Source of the DNA: Agromyces agglutinans
GTDB taxonomy: Bacteria > Actinomycetota > Actinomycetes > Actinomycetales > Microbacteriaceae
Assembly (NCBI RefSeq): GCF_009647605.1
Contig: NZ_WJIF01000012.1
Span: 1 to 64,000 of the forward strand
Reading direction: 5' to 3'
Length of the DNA: 64,000 bases
The notes below the pieces were generated by a model. It had not been told where the DNA came from, ran no database searches, and saw only the letters and a list, made by a program, of their open reading frames with translations. Position numbers and translations under genes: made by a program. Positions 1 to 8,940 of this stretch are shown here, piece by piece (the first letter of the stretch is position 1; every line of letters begins with the position of its first letter).

Positions 1-1637
1 GGCGCGTCGGCGGCTGGTCGGTCGGCGCCGGCGCGCACCACCTCGACGGCGGATGCCTCGCCGCCGGCGCCTGCGACCGGCTCCAGCTCGACGCGTTCGG
101 CGCGGCGACCGCCGATGCGCCAGCCGGTCTCTCGCTGCCAGGCGCGTGCATGGTCGCCCTGCGCCTGGTGGCCGGCACCCGACGACGCCCGCGCCTCGGC
201 GAGCGCGGCCGCCGCCGCATCGAGCAGTTCGGGTGAGGCCGGCTCGGCCGCGGCCTCGGGCAGCGCGTCGATGAGGCCCGTGGTCAGCTCGCCCCGCCGC
301 ACGGCGGGGTCGGCGACGAGCCGTCGGAGGAACCCGAGGTTCGTCTCGACGCCGAGCGCCACCGTGCCGGCGAGCGCGGCGTCGAGGCGGTCGAGCGCCT
401 CGGCGCGCGTGGGCGCCCACGCGATCACCTTGGCCAGCATCGGATCGTAGAAGGCGGTGACCGCCTGGCCCGTGCGCACGCCGGCGTCGACGCGCACGCC
501 GTCGCCCGTGGGCTCGCGCCACGTCAGCAGGTCGCCCGTCGAGGGAAGGAAGCCGCGCTCGGGGCTCTCGGCGTACACGCGCGCCTCGACGGCGTGGCCG
601 GTGAGCGTCACGTCGCGTTGCGCGAAGGGCAGCGGCGCCCCCGCGGCGATCCGGAGCTGCTGCTCGACGAGGTCGACCCCGGTGACCAGCTCGGTGACCG
701 GATGCTCCACCTGGAGCCTGGTGTTCATCTCGATGAAGAAGAACTCGTCGGGCGAGGCATCCGAAACCAGGAACTCGACCGTGCCCGCGCCGAGGTAGGC
801 GACGCTCTCGGCGGCGCGGCAGGCGGCCTCGCCGATGCGGGCGCGCGTCGCCTCGTCGATCAGCGGCGACGGCGCCTCCTCGATGACCTTCTGGTGCCGG
901 CGCTGCAGCGAGCACTCGCGCTCGCCGAGATGCACGACCGAGCCGTGCGCGTCGGCGAGCACCTGCACCTCGATGTGGCGCGGTCGCTCGATGAACCGCT
1001 CCACGAGCAGCGTGTCGTCGCCGAACGCGGCACGCGCGATGCGTCGGGCCGCGGGGATCGCCTCGGCGAGCTCGGCCGCGTCGCGCGCGAGCTGCATGCC
1101 CTTGCCGCCGCCGCCGGCCGACGGCTTGACGAGCACCGGGAATCCGACGCGCGAGGCCGCCTCGACGAGTTCGGCATCGCCGAGCGGTGAGCCGTCGTCG
1201 CCGACGCCCGAGACGCCGGGCACCACGGGAACCCCGGATGCCTCGACGTGCGCCTTCGCGCGGATCTTGTCGCCCATCACCTCGAGCGCGCGTTCACCGG
1301 GGCCGACGAACACGAGGCCGGCCTCGGCGCACGCGCGGGCGAAGCCGGCGTGTTCGGAGAGGAACCCGTAGCCGGGGTGCACCGCCTGCGCGCCGGTCTC
1401 GTTCGCAGCGGCGACCAGGCGCGCCGGGTCGAGGTAGCTCTCGCTCGCCGGCGCCGGGCCCAGGCGCACGGCGGTGTCGGCGAGCGCGACGTGCGGGGCA
1501 TCCGCGTCGGCATCGGAGTACACCGCGATCGCGTGGATGCCGAGCCGGCGCAGCGTGCGGATGACGCGCACGGCGATCTCGCCGCGGTTCGCGACGAGCA
1601 CGCGATCGAAGGGTCGGGAGGCTGTGGTCTCTGGCAT
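1..1637 (-). CDS. Acyl-CoA (probably methylcrotonyl-CoA) carboxylase, biotin-carboxylase subunit, partial
   Basis: This subunit carboxylates biotin with ATP and bicarbonate and passes the carboxyl group to its partner carboxyltransferase. The protein starts [19 protein letters not shown] and leaves the left edge after about 545 residues, so the C-terminal biotinyl domain is not visible. Seen are the N-terminal [10 protein letters not shown] motif, the glycine-rich ATP loop SAGGGGKGM near residue 160 and [14 protein letters not shown] near residue 285, all hallmarks of biotin carboxylases. The start lies 5 nt after the stop of the carboxyltransferase gene, so the two are co-transcribed. The pairing with an MCC-type beta subunit and the nearby branched-chain dehydrogenase favour methylcrotonyl-CoA (leucine route); propionyl- or acetyl-CoA remain possible. 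Confidence 0.9.
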   Translation of the reverse strand, partial: MPETTASRPFDRVLVANRGEIAVRVIRTLRRLGIHAIAVYSDADADAPHVALADTAVRLGPAPASESYLDPARLVAAANETGAQAVHPGYGFLSEHAGFARACAEAGLVFVGPGERALEVMGDKIRAKAHVEASGVPVVPGVSGVGDDGSPLGDAELVEAASRVGFPVLVKPSAGGGGKGMQLARDAAELAEAIPAARRIARAAFGDDTLLVERFIERPRHIEVQVLADAHGSVVHLGERECSLQRRHQKVIEEAPSPLIDEATRARIGEAACRAAESVAYLGAGTVEFLVSDASPDEFFFIEMNTRLQVEHPVTELVTGVDLVEQQLRIAAGAPLPFAQRDVTLTGHAVEARVYAESPERGFLPSTGDLLTWREPTGDGVRVDAGVRTGQAVTAFYDPMLAKVIAWAPTRAEALDRLDAALAGTVALGVETNLGFLRRLVADPAVRRGELTTGLIDALPEAAAEPASPELLDAAAAALAEARASSGAGHQAQGDHARAWQRETGWRIGGRRAERVELEPVAGAGGEASAVEVVRAGADRPAADA

Positions 1638-1642
1638 CGTCG

Positions 1643-3250
1643 TCACATCCGGAAGAGGCCGAAGCGGGGTTCGGGAAGCGGGGTGCGGCTCGCGAGTTCG
1701 AGCGCGAAGGCGAGCACGGTGCGGGTGTCGGCGGGGTCGATGATGCCGTCGTCCCACAGCCGGGCGGTGGAATGGTAAGGGCTGCCCTGGAGCTCGTACT
1801 GCTCGCGGATGGGCGCCCGGAACGCCTGTTCGTCATCGGCCGACCACTCCTCGCCGCGCACGGCGAGCTGGTCGCGACGCACCGTCGCCAGCACCGAGGC
1901 GGCCTGCTCGCCGCCCATGACCGAGATCCGGGCGTTGGGCCACATCCAGAGGAACCGCGGCGAGTACGCGCGGCCGCACATCGAGTAGTTGCCGGCACCG
2001 AACGAGCCGCCGATGACGACCGTGAACTTGGGCACACGAGTGGTGGCGACCGCGGTCACCATCTTCGCGCCGTGCTTGGCGATGCCGCCCGCCTCGGCGT
2101 CGCGGCCGACCATGAACCCGGAGATGTTCTGCAGGAACACGAGCGGGATGCCACGCTGGTCGCAGAGCTCGATGAAATGCGCGCCCTTCATGGCGGATTC
2201 GCTGAACAGCACGCCGTTGTTCGCGATGATGCCGACCGGATGGCCGTCGAGGTGCGCGAAGCCGGTGACGAGCGTGTCGCCGTACTCGGGCTTGAACTCG
2301 CTGAACTCGCTGCCGTCGACGAGCCGCGCGATGACCTCGCGCACGTCGTACGGCTGCTGCACGTCGACCGGGACGGCGGCCGTGAGGGTCGCGGGGTCGA
2401 CGGCGGGCTCACGCGGCTCGCGCACCGTCCAGGCCCGCGGGGCCGGCGCCGGGAGCGTCGCGACCATGTCGCGGACGAGTTCGAGCGCGTGCTCGTCGTC
2501 TTCGGCGAGGTGATCGGCGACACCCGACACGCGCGCGTGCAGCTCGCCGCCGCCGAGCTCCTCGGGGGTGACGACCTCGCCGATCGCGGCCTTCACGAGC
2601 GGAGGCCCACCCAGGAAGATCGTGCCCTGGTCGCGCACGATCACGGTCTCGTCGCTCATCGCGGGCACGTACGCACCGCCCGCGGTGCAGGAGCCGAGCA
2701 CGGCCGCCAGCTGCGGGATGCCCCGCGCCGAGAGGTTCGCCTGGTTGAAGAAGATCCGGCCGAAGTGCTCGCGGTCGGGGAAGACGTCGTCTTGGAGCGG
2801 CAGGAACGCGCCGCCCGAGTCGACCAGGTAGACGCACGGCAGCGCCTGCTCGCCCGCGACCTCCTGCGCCCGCAGGTGCTTCTTGACGGTCATCGGGTAG
2901 TAGGTGCCGCCCTTGGTCGTGGCGTCGTTGCAGACCACCATCACGGGTCGCCCGTGCACGAGCCCGATGCCCGTGATGAGGCCGGCGCCGGGCGAGTCGC
3001 CGCCGTACAGGCCGTCGGCCGCGAGCGGCGACAGCTCGAGGAACGGGCTGCCCTCGTCGAGCAGCCGGTCGACGCGATCGCGCGGCAACAGCTTGCCGCG
3101 GGCGACGTGCCGGTCGCGGGATGCCTCGGACCCGCCGAGTGCGGCCTCGGCGAGCTTGGATCGCAGCTGCGCCACGAGGGCCGCGTGATCGTCGCGGTTG
3201 CGCCGGGCCTCGGCGCTCGTGTCGTCGAGGCTGCTCGTGAGGATCGCCAT
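1643..3250 (-). CDS. Acyl-CoA carboxyltransferase, methylcrotonyl-CoA carboxylase beta type
   Basis: This 535-residue protein is a biotin-dependent carboxyltransferase that moves the carboxyl group from carboxybiotin to an acyl-CoA. It spans the whole ClpP/crotonase-fold pair: an N-terminal half with [17 protein letters not shown] and the acyl-CoA-site glycines of SGGAFLPLQ and GSCTAGGAY, and a C-terminal half with [20 protein letters not shown] and [16 protein letters not shown]. The segment [17 protein letters not shown] is typical of methylcrotonyl-CoA carboxylase beta chains. Its ATG is preceded by GGAGAGG. It heads an operon with the biotin carboxylase subunit and is divergent from a TetR gene, with a palindrome between them that probably serves as operator. 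The expected role is the 3-methylcrotonyl-CoA step of leucine degradation; the exact acyl substrate is an inference. Confidence 0.9.
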   Translation of the reverse strand: MAILTSSLDDTSAEARRNRDDHAALVAQLRSKLAEAALGGSEASRDRHVARGKLLPRDRVDRLLDEGSPFLELSPLAADGLYGGDSPGAGLITGIGLVHGRPVMVVCNDATTKGGTYYPMTVKKHLRAQEVAGEQALPCVYLVDSGGAFLPLQDDVFPDREHFGRIFFNQANLSARGIPQLAAVLGSCTAGGAYVPAMSDETVIVRDQGTIFLGGPPLVKAAIGEVVTPEELGGGELHARVSGVADHLAEDDEHALELVRDMVATLPAPAPRAWTVREPREPAVDPATLTAAVPVDVQQPYDVREVIARLVDGSEFSEFKPEYGDTLVTGFAHLDGHPVGIIANNGVLFSESAMKGAHFIELCDQRGIPLVFLQNISGFMVGRDAEAGGIAKHGAKMVTAVATTRVPKFTVVIGGSFGAGNYSMCGRAYSPRFLWMWPNARISVMGGEQAASVLATVRRDQLAVRGEEWSADDEQAFRAPIREQYELQGSPYHSTARLWDDGIIDPADTRTVLAFALELASRTPLPEPRFGLFRM

Positions 3251-3306
3251 GCCGCCTCTCCATCGTGGCGTCGGAGTCGGGAACGCCCGAACTCAGTGAG
3301 TGGTGA

Positions 3307-3337
3307 TTAACCGAGTCTGATGTTAGCGTTCATTAAC
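3307..3337. promoter_or_regulatory. Probable TetR operator between the carboxylase operon and its regulator
   Basis: In the 116-bp divergent gap there is an inverted repeat GTTAGCGTTCATTAAC (3322-3337; arms GTTA/TAAC) and an additional TTAAC half-site at 3307-3311 facing GTTAG at 3322. This is the most AT-rich stretch of the gap. TetR regulators commonly bind such dyads in the divergent promoter they control. The assignment is from position and symmetry only. Confidence 0.55.
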
Positions 3338-3366
3338 TGAAACGGCAAGGAAGCGGGAGGCGGAGC

Positions 3367-3975
3367 ATGTCGGAAAAGACCAGCACCGTGCTCACCGACC
3401 GCGGCCGGGCCAAGGCCGACCGCCGCGAGGCCCTGCTCGCCGCCGCCGCGAGCCTGTTCGCCGAACGCGGCTACGCGGGCGTCACGCTCGAGGAACTCGG
3501 CAGCGCCGCCGGCGTGTCCGGGCCTGCGGTGTACCGGCACTTCCCCGGCAAGGGCGCCGTGCTCGCGGCCGTGCTCCTCGACGCCAGCGCGGGCCTGCTC
3601 GACGGCGGCCGCGCGACCGTCGACGCGGCATCCGATGCCGACCGGGCGCTGCGCGCCCTCATCCGATTCCACGTCGACTTCGCGATCGCGAACGCCGACG
3701 TCATCCGCGTGCAGGATCGCGACCTCGCGAGCCTGCCCGACGCCGACGCGCACGAGGTGCGTCGGCTCCAGCGCGAGTACGTCGAACTCTGGGTCGGCGT
3801 TCTCGGGCGACTGCGGCCTGACCGGGCCGACCCCGAGTTGCGGATCCGGGCCCACGCAGCCTTCGGACTCGTCAACTCCACCCCGCACAGCGCCCGTGAC
3901 CACGGGCGGCGACCGGCGGACGAGGACGTCCGCCGAATCCTGGAGGACATGGCATGGGCGAGCCTCATGTCGTGA
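3367..3975 (+). CDS. TetR-family transcriptional regulator
   Basis: This 202-residue protein has a TetR N-terminal helix-turn-helix at about residues 18-65 (LFAERGYAGVTLEELG, then GVSGPAVYRHFPGKGAVL) followed by an all-helical ligand domain. Its ATG has GGGAGG upstream. The gene is transcribed away from the carboxylase operon and overlaps the downstream acetyltransferase gene by 22 nt. Position suggests a local repressor of the acyl-CoA carboxylase genes, with an acyl-CoA or related intermediate as inducer. The ligand cannot be read from the sequence. Confidence 0.9.
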   Translation: MSEKTSTVLTDRGRAKADRREALLAAAASLFAERGYAGVTLEELGSAAGVSGPAVYRHFPGKGAVLAAVLLDASAGLLDGGRATVDAASDADRALRALIRFHVDFAIANADVIRVQDRDLASLPDADAHEVRRLQREYVELWVGVLGRLRPDRADPELRIRAHAAFGLVNSTPHSARDHGRRPADEDVRRILEDMAWASLMS

Positions 3976-4337
3976 CCCTGCGCGCGACCCGCGCGGGCGA
4001 ACACGACGCACTGCTCCACATCCGACACCGCACCGGCAGCGACGCCGACACCGACCTGCGCACCATCCGGGTCGACGGCGAGATCATCGGTGCAGTCGCG
4101 CTGCGCCGCCGCGGCGGCCGCACCGACCTCGAGATCGGGCTCGCACCAGCCCACCGCGGTCGCGGCATCGAGGCGCGCGTGCTGCGCCTGCTCCTCGACA
4201 CCTGCGCGCGACCCGTGCGCACGAGCGTCGCGCCGGGCGACGAGGCATCCCTCGCCGTCTTCATCGCACTCGGCTTCGCGGCCGTCGCCGAGGCAGCCGA
4301 CGCTGCAGCCGATGAGGTCGTGCTCGAACTCGCCTGA
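3954..4337 (+). CDS. Small GNAT-like N-acetyltransferase
   Basis: This is a 127-residue protein whose central segment GLAPAHRGRGIEARVLRLLL fits GNAT motif A, including the HRGRGIE pyrophosphate loop, and whose C-terminal part FIALGFAAVAE fits motif B. It is somewhat shorter than a usual GNAT domain, and the first strand region is compact. The start overlaps the end of the TetR gene by 22 nt, with GGAGG 8 nt upstream, so the two are translationally coupled. The acceptor substrate is unknown. It converges on the pterin dehydratase gene 15 bp away. Confidence 0.7.
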   Translation: MGEPHVVTLRATRAGEHDALLHIRHRTGSDADTDLRTIRVDGEIIGAVALRRRGGRTDLEIGLAPAHRGRGIEARVLRLLLDTCARPVRTSVAPGDEASLAVFIALGFAAVAEAADAAADEVVLELA

Positions 4338-4352
4338 GCACCGGCGTGCCGG

Positions 4353-4643
4353 TCAGACGGCCGCGAGCTCCTCGATGCGATGCGCGAGGCGCACGTCCCT
4401 CGCGGTGACCCCGCCGACGTCGTGCGAGCTCAGCTCGAAGGTGATGCGCCCGTACCCGAGCTTGACGTCGGGGTGGTGCTGCATGACCTCGGCGACCTCG
4501 GCGACGCGTTCGAGCAGGCGGACGGCGCCCAGGAAGTCACCCGTCTCGTAACTGCCCACCAGCCGGTCGCCATCCTGCCTGAACGCCGTCCCGACGAGCT
4601 CGGTGCTCGTCTCGTCCGCGTCGAGAATCCGCCTGTCGTCCAT
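4353..4643 (-). CDS. Pterin-4a-carbinolamine dehydratase (PCD/DCoH family)
   Basis: This 96-residue protein has the family signature: the histidine pair in VMQHHPDVKLGYG and the C-terminal SSHDVGGVTARDVRLAHRI. Family members dehydrate 4a-hydroxytetrahydrobiopterin, normally recycling the cofactor of aromatic amino acid hydroxylases. No phenylalanine hydroxylase is visible in the window, so its partner is unknown; stand-alone copies are common in actinobacteria. Length is normal for the family. It sits 22 bp upstream of the start-distal end of the E2 gene on the same strand, but a functional link to that operon is not evident. Confidence 0.9.
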   Translation of the reverse strand: MDDRRILDADETSTELVGTAFRQDGDRLVGSYETGDFLGAVRLLERVAEVAEVMQHHPDVKLGYGRITFELSSHDVGGVTARDVRLAHRIEELAAV

Positions 4644-4665
4644 GGCCCCCGCCTTCCGACTCCCC

Positions 4666-6111
4666 TCAGCTCATCGTGAGGGCTCGCCCGGGTTCGCGCA
4701 AGATCGAGCCGATGTCGGCGAGGAACCGCGAGCCCTGTTCGCCGTCGACCAGGCGGTGGTCGAACGACAGGCTGAGCGTCATCACCTCGCGCAGCGCGAC
4801 CTCGCCGCGGTACTCCCACGGGCGGCGGTTCACGGCGCCCATCGCGAGGATCGCCGCCTCGCCCGGGTTCAGGATCGGGGTGCCCGCGTCGACGCCGAAC
4901 ACGCCCACGTTCGTGATCGAGATGGTGCCGCCCGCGAGGTCGGCGGGCGCCGTGCGGCCGGACCTCGCCGTCGCGGTGAGCTCGGCGAGCGCGTCGGCGA
5001 GCTCGAGCAGCGTCATCCGGTCGGCGCCCTTCACATTGGGCACCACGAGCCCCCGCTCGGTGGCCGCGGCGATGCCGAGGTTCACGCCGTCGTACCGCAC
5101 GATCTCCTGCGCCTCGTCGTCCCAGCGCGAGTTCACCTCGGGCGTGCGGCGCGCCGCGATGCAGAGGGCCTTCGCCACCACTGCGAGCGGCGTGACCCGG
5201 TGCGCCGACAGGGCGCGATCGTCGCGGATGCCCCGCAGCAGGTCCATCGTCGCGGTCACGTCGACCGTCAGGAACTCGGTGACGTGCGGCGCCGTGAAGG
5301 CGCTGCGCACCATCGCTGCCGCCGTGTGCTTGCGCACGCCCTTGATCGGGATCCGGGTCTCGCCCGGTGTGCTCGTGTCCCGTCCGCCTATCGCGCCGGT
5401 CGGCGCGGGTGCCGGGCGGCCGGCTGCGGATGCCTCGCCCGCGCCCTGCGCGGCGCGTTCGACGTCGGCGCGCGTGATGAGGCCGTCGTCGCCGGTGCCC
5501 TCGATCGCCTCGAGGTCGACGCCGAGGTCGCGCGCGAGCTTGCGCACGGGTGGCGTCGATCGCGGCCGCTCACGAGCCGGGGTGTCCGGCGCGGCGGGTT
5601 CGGCCGTCGCCGCATGCGTCTCCTGCGCCGGCACCTCGGGCACGAGGTCGTCGGCCGGCGCGCGACGCGGGCGGCGGCGGCGCGGCGCGCCATCGGCCAC
5701 GGCGCCGTACCCCACGAGCGTGGGCTCGCGCGGGGCATCCGCGTCGGCGGTGGCATCCGCGTCGGCGGTGGCATCCGCACCGGCGGTGGCATCCGCACCG
5801 GCGGCAGCCTTCGGGGCGGAGGCATCAACCTGCGAAGCGGCATTCGACCCGCCCGGCGCGTCCGACGCCTCACCGGTGTCGCACGAGAACAGCGGCTCGC
5901 CGACGTTGACCGTCTCCCCCGGCTGCGCATGCAGCGCCGTGACGACGCCCGCATACGGCGACGGCAGTTCGACGACCGCCTTGGCGGTCTCGACGTCGGC
6001 GATGATCTGGTTCAGCTCGACGCGGTCGCCGACGGCGACGCGCCAGGCGACCACCTCGGACTCGGTGAGCCCCTCGCCCAGGTCGGGCAGCGCGAACTCG
6101 CGGATGCTCAT
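4666..6111 (-). CDS. bkdC: Branched-chain 2-oxoacid dehydrogenase E2 (dihydrolipoyl acyltransferase)
   Basis: This 481-residue protein is the core acyltransferase of a 2-oxoacid dehydrogenase complex. Order: a single lipoyl domain (residues 1-80) with the lipoylated lysine in DVETAKAVVE (K44), an Ala/Asp/Pro-rich linker with hexapeptide repeats, a peripheral-subunit-binding domain near 165-200 (STPPVRKLARDLGVDL), and a catalytic domain ending with the active-site DHRLVDG. The start ATG (MSIREFALPDLGEG) is 2 nt after the E1beta stop. Longer readings upstream run through E1beta out of frame and were rejected. No E3 (lipoamide dehydrogenase) gene lies nearby. The complex could accept pyruvate instead, but the Lrp/AsnC neighbour and the adjacent carboxylase favour branched-chain oxoacids. 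Confidence 0.92.
   Translation of the reverse strand: MSIREFALPDLGEGLTESEVVAWRVAVGDRVELNQIIADVETAKAVVELPSPYAGVVTALHAQPGETVNVGEPLFSCDTGEASDAPGGSNAASQVDASAPKAAAGADATAGADATADADATADADAPREPTLVGYGAVADGAPRRRRPRRAPADDLVPEVPAQETHAATAEPAAPDTPARERPRSTPPVRKLARDLGVDLEAIEGTGDDGLITRADVERAAQGAGEASAAGRPAPAPTGAIGGRDTSTPGETRIPIKGVRKHTAAAMVRSAFTAPHVTEFLTVDVTATMDLLRGIRDDRALSAHRVTPLAVVAKALCIAARRTPEVNSRWDDEAQEIVRYDGVNLGIAAATERGLVVPNVKGADRMTLLELADALAELTATARSGRTAPADLAGGTISITNVGVFGVDAGTPILNPGEAAILAMGAVNRRPWEYRGEVALREVMTLSLSFDHRLVDGEQGSRFLADIGSILREPGRALTMS
5735..5806. repeat. Four tandem 18-bp units in the E2 linker
   Basis: Four consecutive copies of an 18-bp unit (GCATCCGCGTCGGCGGTG and close variants) lie in frame in the E2 gene and encode an Ala-Asp-Ala-Thr-Ala-Asp/Gly hexapeptide repeat in the flexible linker after the lipoyl domain. 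The first two units are identical; the later ones differ by a few bases. Linker length can vary without harm to the catalytic domains, so copy number may differ between strains. Confidence 0.9.
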
Positions 6112-6113
6112 GG

Positions 6114-7151
6114 TCACGCCTCCACACCGTCGCCGGTGGGGCGCACCGGATGCGCACTCAGCGAATTCGAGCGCCCGAGCGCACGGTCGACGCCGTCGAG
6201 GATCCGGTCGAGGTCGGGCAGGTGATGGCGCTCGAGCTTCGCGGGCGGGTACGGGATGTCGTGCCCGGTCACCCGCACGGGCGCCGACTCGAGGTACTCG
6301 AAGCAGGACTCGGTGACGCGCGCGACGATCTCGGCGCCGAGGCCGCCCTGCTCCCCCGCCTCGTGCACGACGACGAGTCGTCCGGTACGCCGCACCGACG
6401 CCTCGACCGTGGCGTGGTCGACCGGAGCCAGCGAGCGCAGGTCGATCACCTCGATCGAGACACCGTCCTCCTCCGCGGCGACCGCGGCGTCGAGAGCCGT
6501 CCGCACGAGGCCGCCGTAGGTCACGAGGGTCACGTCGCGTCCGGGAGCCGCGACCGTCGCGACGCCCATCGGGCGGGCATCGGCGAGGCTGGCATCGTCG
6601 GCCACGTCGGCCTTCACGTGGTAGCGGCGCTTGGGCTCGAAGAACAGCACCGGGTCGTCGCTCGCGATCGCCTGCTGGATCATCACGTACGCGTCGGCCG
6701 GGTTCGAGCACGCGACCACGCGCAGCCCCGCGGTGTGCGCGAAGTACGCCTCGGGCGACTCGGAGTGGTGCTCGGCCGCCCCGATGCCGCCGCCGAACGG
6801 CACGCGGATCGTGATCGGCATGCGCACCGTGCCTCGCGAGCGGTAGTGCAGCTTCGCGACCTGCGCCACGATCTGATCGAACGCCGGGTAGATGAAGCCG
6901 TCGAACTGGATCTCGACGACGGGGCGGAATCCCCGGTACGCCAGTCCGACCGCGGTGCCCAGGATGCCGGCCTCCGACAGGGGCGTGTCGACGACGCGGT
7001 GCGCGCCGAAGTCGGCCTTCAGTCCGTCGGTGACGCGGAATACGCCGCCGAGCGTGCCGATGTCCTCGCCCATGAGCACGACGCGATCGTCGGATTCGAG
7101 CGAGCGGCGCAGGCCTGCGTTGATCGCCTTGGCGAGCGTCAGGGCGGTCAT
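6114..7151 (-). CDS. bkdB: Branched-chain 2-oxoacid dehydrogenase E1 beta subunit
   Basis: This 345-residue protein is the pyrimidine-binding half of the heterotetrameric thiamine-diphosphate E1 decarboxylase. It shows MTALTLAKAINAGLRRSLE, VLMGEDIGTLGGVFRVTDGL (with the conserved glutamate), PLSEAGILGTAVGLAYRG, and the C-terminal transketolase domain ending near DIPYPPAKLERHHLPDLD. The ATG overlaps the E1alpha stop in an ATGA arrangement, and its own stop is followed by the E2 start after 2 nt, so the three subunits are made from one message in a coupled way. Confidence 0.93.
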   Translation of the reverse strand: MTALTLAKAINAGLRRSLESDDRVVLMGEDIGTLGGVFRVTDGLKADFGAHRVVDTPLSEAGILGTAVGLAYRGFRPVVEIQFDGFIYPAFDQIVAQVAKLHYRSRGTVRMPITIRVPFGGGIGAAEHHSESPEAYFAHTAGLRVVACSNPADAYVMIQQAIASDDPVLFFEPKRRYHVKADVADDASLADARPMGVATVAAPGRDVTLVTYGGLVRTALDAAVAAEEDGVSIEVIDLRSLAPVDHATVEASVRRTGRLVVVHEAGEQGGLGAEIVARVTESCFEYLESAPVRVTGHDIPYPPAKLERHHLPDLDRILDGVDRALGRSNSLSAHPVRPTGDGVEA

Positions 7152-8263
7152 CGCCCGGCCTCCTCTTCCCCGTACATCGCGAGGTAGCGGCCGTACCGGT
7201 CGCGCTGGCGCTCGAGATGGCTGTTCGGCTCGGCGTAGACGTGGTCGAACACGGTGAGGGGCTCGGGGTCGGGCAGCGTCGTGATCGCCGCGCGCAGGTC
7301 GGCCGCCGCCCGGTCTGCCGCGCTGCCGGCCTCGGTCTGGAGCGCTTCGACGTCGTGGCCGGCGGCCTCGAGCGCCGAGAGCACGCGCGCAAGCGGATCG
7401 CGCGACCGCCACGCTCCGAGCTCGTCATCGGTGCGGTAGCGGCTCGGGTCGTCGGCGGTCGTGTGCGGACCCATGCGGTAGGTGACGGCCTCGATCAGCG
7501 TCGGGCCGTCACCGCGCCGGGCCCGATCGAGCGCGAAGCGGGTCGCCGCCATGACGGCGAGCACGTCGTTGCCGTCGACGCGGACACCTGGCATGCCGAA
7601 GCCGTCGGCGCGGCGCGCGAGCGGCTGCTTCGACTGGAGCCCGACGGGCTCGGAGATGGCCCACTGGTTGTTCTGGCAGAAGAACACGACGGGGGCGTCG
7701 AAGCTCGCCGCGAAGACGAGCGCCTCGTTGACGTCGCCCTCGCTCGTGGCGCCGTCGCCGAAGTAGGCGATGGCCGCGGCATCCGAACCGTCCCAGGTCA
7801 GGCCCATGGCGTACCCGACGGCGTGCAGCGACTGGGCGCCGATGATGATCTGCGGCACCGCCAGGTGATGCTCGAACGGGTTCCACCCGCTCGCCTGGGT
7901 GCCCCGCCACACCGCGAGGAGTTCGGCGGGCTCGACGCCGCGCAGCCAGGCCAGCGCGTGCTCGCGGTAGCTCGTGAAGACGAAGTCGTCGTCGCGAAGC
8001 GCTCGCCCCGACCCGATCTGGGCCGCCTCCTGGCCGGCGAGCGGCGGCCACAGGCCCAGTTCGCCCTGACGCTGGAGCGCGGTCGCCTCGGTATCGATGC
8101 GGCGGATGACGGCCATGTCGCGGTAGAGGGCGGCGAGCTGATCGAGGTCGACGTCGGCGACCCACGGGTCGAACTCGGGGTCGGCCAGGCGTTCGCCGCG
8201 CTCGCCGATCAGCTGAAGCATCTGACGGGGCTTGGTCAGCACCGCCGGTTCGGGTGGGGTCAT
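7148..8263 (-). CDS. bkdA: Branched-chain 2-oxoacid dehydrogenase E1 alpha subunit
   Basis: This 371-residue protein is the diphosphate-binding half of the E1 decarboxylase. The thiamine-diphosphate motif is clear: FGDGATSEGDVNEALVFAA followed by CQNNQWAIS. The phosphorylation-loop region YRMGPHTTADDPSRY, typical of branched-chain and pyruvate E1alpha subunits, is present. The ATG has GGAGGA 6 nt upstream and is the first gene of the operon, divergent from an Lrp/AsnC regulator across 165 bp. The N-terminal extension (about 40 residues before ALYRDMAVIRRID) is typical of actinobacterial members. Confidence 0.93.
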   Translation of the reverse strand: MTPPEPAVLTKPRQMLQLIGERGERLADPEFDPWVADVDLDQLAALYRDMAVIRRIDTEATALQRQGELGLWPPLAGQEAAQIGSGRALRDDDFVFTSYREHALAWLRGVEPAELLAVWRGTQASGWNPFEHHLAVPQIIIGAQSLHAVGYAMGLTWDGSDAAAIAYFGDGATSEGDVNEALVFAASFDAPVVFFCQNNQWAISEPVGLQSKQPLARRADGFGMPGVRVDGNDVLAVMAATRFALDRARRGDGPTLIEAVTYRMGPHTTADDPSRYRTDDELGAWRSRDPLARVLSALEAAGHDVEALQTEAGSAADRAAADLRAAITTLPDPEPLTVFDHVYAEPNSHLERQRDRYGRYLAMYGEEEAGR

Positions 8264-8365
8264 CGTCGATCCTCCGCATCGTGGGGCCACCTTGTGGGCT
8301 CGCCCGCACCCGGCTTCGTCACCGGATACCGCGAGCGTAGGTCGATCCAGCAGTGCGCTCAAGCA

Positions 8366-8424
8366 TTGCGTGGACGATTGAGCATGTCGCCAAGTTTGCG
8401 ACGGATGATCGATGCTAGATTGCG
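8366..8424. promoter_or_regulatory. Candidate Lrp/AsnC control region with three TTGCG boxes
   Basis: Between the E1alpha and regulator genes the sequence becomes AT-richer and carries TTGCG three times on the + strand (8366-8370, 8396-8400, 8420-8424), spaced 30 and 24 bp. Lrp-family proteins bind several helically phased sites. A -10-like TAGATT lies at 8415-8420, 8 nt before the regulator ATG. No consensus is known to me for this regulator, so this is a positional guess. Confidence 0.35.
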
Positions 8425-8428
8425 CGAT

Positions 8429-8887
8429 ATGGCCGCCTACGATGTCGTCGACCGCTCCCTCCTCGCCGCGCTCTCCGCCGACCCGCGCGCGACCGTGGTC
8501 GCGCTCGCCGAGCGCCTGCGACTCAGCCGCAACACCGTGCAGGCGCGGCTGGCTCGGCTCGAGGCATCCGGCGCCTTCCTCTCGTACGAGCGCAGTATCG
8601 ACCCCGCCCCGCTCGGGTACCCGCTCGAGGCGTTCATCAGCGTGCACGTGCAGCAGAAGCTGCTGGGCGCGGCCGTCGACCGCATCGCGGCGATCCCCGA
8701 GGTGATCCAGGCGCACGGGCTCTCGGGAGCGGTCGACCTGCTCGTCCGGGTGGTCTGCCGCGACGCGCACGACCTGTTCCGCATCGACGGCGAGATCCTC
8801 GCGATCGATGGGGTCGAGCGCACCGAGACGTCGCTCGCGATGGGCGAGCTCATCCCCTACCGGTTGGGGCCGCTGCTCGAACGCTGA
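8429..8887 (+). CDS. Lrp/AsnC-family transcriptional regulator (BkdR-like)
   Basis: This 152-residue protein has an N-terminal winged helix-turn-helix (DRSLLAALSADPRATVVALAE, RLSRNTVQARLARLEASG) and a C-terminal RAM ligand-binding domain (FISVHVQQKLLGAAVDRIAA ... LLVRVVCRDAHDLFRI). Length is typical. I chose the ATG giving MAAYDVVDRS because in-frame ATGs further upstream lie in the presumed promoter. No ribosome binding site precedes it, and TAGATT ends 8 nt upstream, so the message may be leaderless. Divergent placement from the E1/E2 operon is the classical arrangement of bkdR, suggesting control by branched-chain amino acids or oxoacids. Confidence 0.9.
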   Translation: MAAYDVVDRSLLAALSADPRATVVALAERLRLSRNTVQARLARLEASGAFLSYERSIDPAPLGYPLEAFISVHVQQKLLGAAVDRIAAIPEVIQAHGLSGAVDLLVRVVCRDAHDLFRIDGEILAIDGVERTETSLAMGELIPYRLGPLLER

Positions 8888-8892
8888 CCAAA

Positions 8893-8938
8893 TGCAAAGA
8901 AACTCTTGCAAAGCTTTCTTTGCAACGCTATCTTTGCA
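8893..8938. promoter_or_regulatory. 46-bp dyad with two nested inverted repeats overlapping a leaderless promoter
   Basis: The inner repeat TTGCAAAG-CTTT-CTTTGCAA (8906-8925) and the outer repeat TGCAAAGA (8893-8900) / TCTTTGCA (8931-8938) are both perfect and share the same axis (between 8915 and 8916). A promoter can be read through it: -35 TTGCAA at 8906-8911, 17-bp spacer, -10 TATCTT at 8929-8934, with a start expected at about 8941, exactly the A of the ATG. It is the obvious autoregulatory operator of the downstream HTH gene. A further GCAAAG lies just inside the gene at 8946. Confidence 0.8.
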
Positions 8939-8940
8939 TC

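Noticed and set aside
1772..3310. 512-codon frame opposite the carboxyltransferase gene
   Set aside because: Shadow frame rich in His/Arg/Glu; the minus strand encodes a clear enzyme and the frame even runs through the regulatory gap.
4666..7428. 920-residue reading of the E2 gene
   Set aside because: The N-terminal 440 residues are the out-of-frame reading of E1beta and E1alpha; the true start is the ATG at 6111 just after the E1beta stop.
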